From NCBI RefSeq assembly GCF_030409525.1, contig NZ_JAUFQB010000011.1, positions 62,001-126,000 of the forward strand: a stretch of 64,000 nt of DNA, given 5' to 3'. Shown piece by piece: positions 61,807-64,000 of the stretch. Position 1 is the first letter of the stretch; each line of letters starts with the position of its first letter. Source of the stretch: Kaistella yonginensis. Lineage in GTDB: Bacteria > Bacteroidota > Bacteroidia > Flavobacteriales > Weeksellaceae. The position numbers and the translations under genes were made by a program. A model generated the notes under the pieces. It ran no database searches and was not told the origin of the DNA. It worked only from the letters and a program-made list of their open reading frames with translations.

Positions 61807-61964
61807 TTTTAACCACAAAAGAAACAAAAGCACACTGTAAATAATTAGTTATTCAAAAGTATGCAAAAGCGAAATGCTTTTCATAATGCTTTTTTGCCCC
61901 GAAATTTCGGGATTGATTAACTTAAAAATGATAAAACTGTTGTGCCTTCTGTGGCTAAATTTTT
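61807..61964. repeat. imperfect inverted repeat downstream of the Crp/Fnr gene
   Basis: TTTAACCACAAAAGAAACAA (61808-61827) is repeated in inverse, with several changes, at 61940-61960 (TTTAGCCACAGAAGGCACAA on the minus strand). Between them a perfect palindrome CCCGAAATTTCGGG lies at 61898-61911. It may be a short non-coding mobile repeat. Confidence 0.45.
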
Positions 61965-61975
61965 TGCGTAAGAAC

Positions 61976-62584
61976 TCACAGAAGTTCAATTTTATTTCTG
62001 GAAAGTTTTACAAGATGTTCTTTTTCCATTTGTTTTAAAACGCGGCTGGTTGCTTCTCTTGTAATGCCCAATTCATCGGCTAATTGCTGATGCGTAACCG
62101 AAATTTCTTTGGATTGATAGAGTTGGGTTTTTTGTTTGATGAGGTGTAAAAGTCGGGTATCAATTTTTTGAAATGCCACAGAATTTACCACATCAAGCAA
62201 TTCTTCAAAACGTTTTTGATAGAGATTAAAAATAAAGTCGGTCCAATCTGGATAATTTTTCACCCATTCTTTGGCTTTATCTGCGGGAATAAGCATCAGT
62301 TCTGCATCTTCTTCTACAATTGCTTTTATTTTTGAGGTTTCATTTTTCATTCCTGCCAAAATCGAAACGATGCAACTTTCACCTGGAGTTAAATAATAGA
62401 GTAGAATTTCTCGACCGTCTTCTTCGGTTCTGATCACCTTAATACTGCCCGACACAACGACCGGAATATTCTTAATATAAGAATCCATGTTGACGATAAC
62501 TTCACCTGCAGCAAAATGTTTTAGGTTTCCGGACTCTTCAATTTCTTTTACTAAATCCGACTGGAAAATATCTTTTAAAATCAT
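61976..62584 (-). CDS. Crp/Fnr-family transcription regulator
   Basis: This 202-residue regulator has an N-terminal cyclic-nucleotide-like beta-roll (about 20-120, with SGSIKVIRTEEDGREILLYYLTPGE) and a C-terminal winged helix (HQQLADELGITREATSRVLKQME). The beta-roll lacks an Fe-S Cys cluster (only one Cys), so it is not a classical Fnr; a haem, NO or other ligand is possible. It is the natural candidate to bind the three palindromes in the same block, because CRP/FNR proteins recognise TGTGA or TTGAT half sites. Confidence 0.93.
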   Translation of the reverse strand: MILKDIFQSDLVKEIEESGNLKHFAAGEVIVNMDSYIKNIPVVVSGSIKVIRTEEDGREILLYYLTPGESCIVSILAGMKNETSKIKAIVEEDAELMLIPADKAKEWVKNYPDWTDFIFNLYQKRFEELLDVVNSVAFQKIDTRLLHLIKQKTQLYQSKEISVTHQQLADELGITREATSRVLKQMEKEHLVKLSRNKIELL

Positions 62585-62687
62585 GGGTTAAAGTTAATGA
62601 GAATTAGTCTTCAATTTCAAATAATTGCGGTTGTTTTTCATTATTAAAAGATTAGAATTTGATTGATAACTCATTTCTAAATTATTC

Positions 62688-64000
62688 TTATTTATATTTT
62701 TTTATTTCCCCACTTTTGAGTCTTCTCAAGTAGCTGGCAAGGTCTTTCCGAACTTCACCAGATAGGAAATACATACCGATAATATTTGGTACTGCCATGG
62801 CGAGGATCATCATGTCTGAAAAATCCATTACAACACCTAAACTTGATGAAGCTCCGATGACGGTAAAAATCAGGAATAATATTTTATAGGTATTTTCCAT
62901 AAACTTGTTATTCCCAAAAAGGTAAGTCCACGCTTTCATTCCATAATAAGACCAAGAAATCATGGTGGAAAAAGCAAAAAGAATGATTGCGACAAGTAAG
63001 ACATATCTAAACCAAGGAAGAACGCTGCTGAATGCTCTTGAGGTTAAGGCAGAACCTTCTAATCCATTTGTATCTTGGGCAAATCCTGTGAATATTAAAA
63101 CCAATGCCGTCATGGTACAGATAATCACTGTGTCGATAAATGGTTCTAGTAAAGCTACGAAACCTTCGGAAATTGGTTCGTCTGTTTTTACTGCCGAGTG
63201 GGCAATAGCAGCTGACCCAACACCAGCTTCATTGGAAAAGGCAGCCCTACGGAATCCCATAATTAGCACGCCCATAAATCCGCCCGCAATTCCATCTGGC
63301 GAGAACGCTCCATTCCAAATCTGCGCAAACGCAGACCCCAGGTTGTGAATCTCGGCACCGATAATGACTAGACATGAAACGACATAGATAACTACCATGA
63401 AAGGAACAATTTTATCCGTTACACTTGCAATTTTTTTAATTCCACCAATGATTACTGCTCCCACAAAAATAGCGATGACCATTCCATACCAAAATCCTTT
63501 CCCTTCAAATACGGGAAAAATATTGACCACCTGTGCAAAACTCTGATTGGCTTGAAACATATTTCCACCACCAAAAGAGCCGCCTACACAGAGCAGCGCA
63601 AATAAAATAGCTAAAACTTTTCCGCTATTCTTAAAACCTTTTCGTGCTAAGCCTTCTGATAGGTAGTACATCGGTCCACCGGAAACTTCTCCTTTCTCAT
63701 TAATTTTTCTATATTTAACACCAAGCGTACATTCCACAAACTTAGAAGACATTCCAATAATTCCAGCTACGATCATCCAAAACGTCGCACCAGCGCCGCC
63801 TAAACTTACCGCAACTGCAACGCCAGCAATATTCCCTAAGCCTACCGTTCCCGAGAGCGCAGTTACCAAGGCTTGAAAGTGGGAGACTTCTCCCGGTTCA
63901 TTGGGATCGTCATACTTTCCCCGGATTAATTCTAAAGCATGTTTGACTCCCGTGAAATTGATGAAGTTAAACCGAACGGTAAAGAATACCGCACCGATGA
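62688..64000 (-). CDS. alanine/sodium symporter (AGCS family), 5' end beyond the window
   Basis: This membrane carrier takes up alanine or glycine with sodium. The frame is open to the window end (the start lies to the right), so about 437 residues are visible. The family blocks are [22 protein letters not shown], the GPMYYLSEG stretch, and [21 protein letters not shown]. The C-terminus ends with a basic tail. It is separated from the Crp/Fnr gene by 103 bases. Confidence 0.94.
   Translation of the reverse strand, partial: IGAVFFTVRFNFINFTGVKHALELIRGKYDDPNEPGEVSHFQALVTALSGTVGLGNIAGVAVAVSLGGAGATFWMIVAGIIGMSSKFVECTLGVKYRKINEKGEVSGGPMYYLSEGLARKGFKNSGKVLAILFALLCVGGSFGGGNMFQANQSFAQVVNIFPVFEGKGFWYGMVIAIFVGAVIIGGIKKIASVTDKIVPFMVVIYVVSCLVIIGAEIHNLGSAFAQIWNGAFSPDGIAGGFMGVLIMGFRRAAFSNEAGVGSAAIAHSAVKTDEPISEGFVALLEPFIDTVIICTMTALVLIFTGFAQDTNGLEGSALTSRAFSSVLPWFRYVLLVAIILFAFSTMISWSYYGMKAWTYLFGNNKFMENTYKILFLIFTVIGASSSLGVVMDFSDMMILAMAVPNIIGMYFLSGEVRKDLASYLRRLKSGEIKKYK

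Noticed and set aside
61898-61911. CCCGAAATTTCGGG as the terminator of the Crp/Fnr gene
   Set aside because: On the minus strand no T run follows. It lies within a larger inverted repeat and is better seen as part of that.

Overview
The window is AT-rich chromosomal DNA from a member of Flavobacteriia, most likely a Weeksellaceae relative of Chryseobacterium, Kaistella or Epilithonimonas. This rests on the gene types: GH97, two barrel-type TonB-dependent receptors, a subtilase and a small protein with type IX secretion (T9SS) tails, and an S46 dipeptidyl-peptidase. It also rests on promoters of the Bacteroidota form TAnnTTTG. No tRNA, rRNA, CRISPR array, prophage or classical insertion sequence was seen. 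Both ends cut a gene: GH97 on the left and an alanine/sodium symporter on the right.

Layout. 1-6.3 kb is the end of an alpha-glucan utilisation cluster (GH97, an SBF-like carrier, a GH13 neopullulanase-like enzyme, an NTF2-like protein, an MFS sugar carrier). Pirin and a DUF808 membrane protein follow. 8.2-15.3 kb is a purine block (purM, purN, purH, purD, guaA), broken between purN and purH by a DUF559 nuclease gene inside inverted repeats. 15.3-24 kb holds a gene remnant, a TonB receptor, a lipoprotein, a DEAD-box helicase, an sdhAB pair without sdhC, and a phosphatidylserine decarboxylase. 24-38.5 kb holds an S46 peptidase, a CBM-esterase, glgB-glgA, an L,D-transpeptidase, a retropepsin-PDZ protein with a small membrane protein, ppc and a T9SS subtilase. 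38.7-44.5 kb has a LuxR-type regulator facing a compact seven-gene operon in which every product is exported. 44.8-48 kb has a sugar aminotransferase, a REP-associated transposase (RAYT) with its palindromes, and galE. 48-54 kb has a TonB receptor, dapF-mltG, pnuC and a DUF3365 haem protein. 54-62.6 kb is a stress/efflux block (DUF2892, a PII-like small protein, an RND pump with adaptor and TolC, OsmC, rhodanese) next to a Crp/Fnr regulator gene.

Most interesting points. (1) Three promoters in the 53-62 kb block carry a Crp/Fnr-type palindrome, with consensus TGTGAYnnnnRTYACW, each centred 29.5 bp from the -7 box. Together they define a small regulon covering rhodanese-OsmC, the RND pump and the DUF3365 protein. 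(2) The DUF559 gene sits between inverted, hairpin-forming repeats, and the left repeat supplies the purN stop codon. It looks like a small mobile cassette. (3) The RAYT gene is flanked by six ACTTTG-N-CAAAGT palindromes whose central base alternates T/A, as expected for paired inverted REPs. (4) The exported operon at 39.5-44.5 kb encodes a betagamma-crystallin-like domain and a pair of paralogues that define an apparently unnamed 'NNDC/AHK' domain. A nine-C tract lies upstream of its promoter. (5) A 24-codon ORF with its own terminator lies just before purM.
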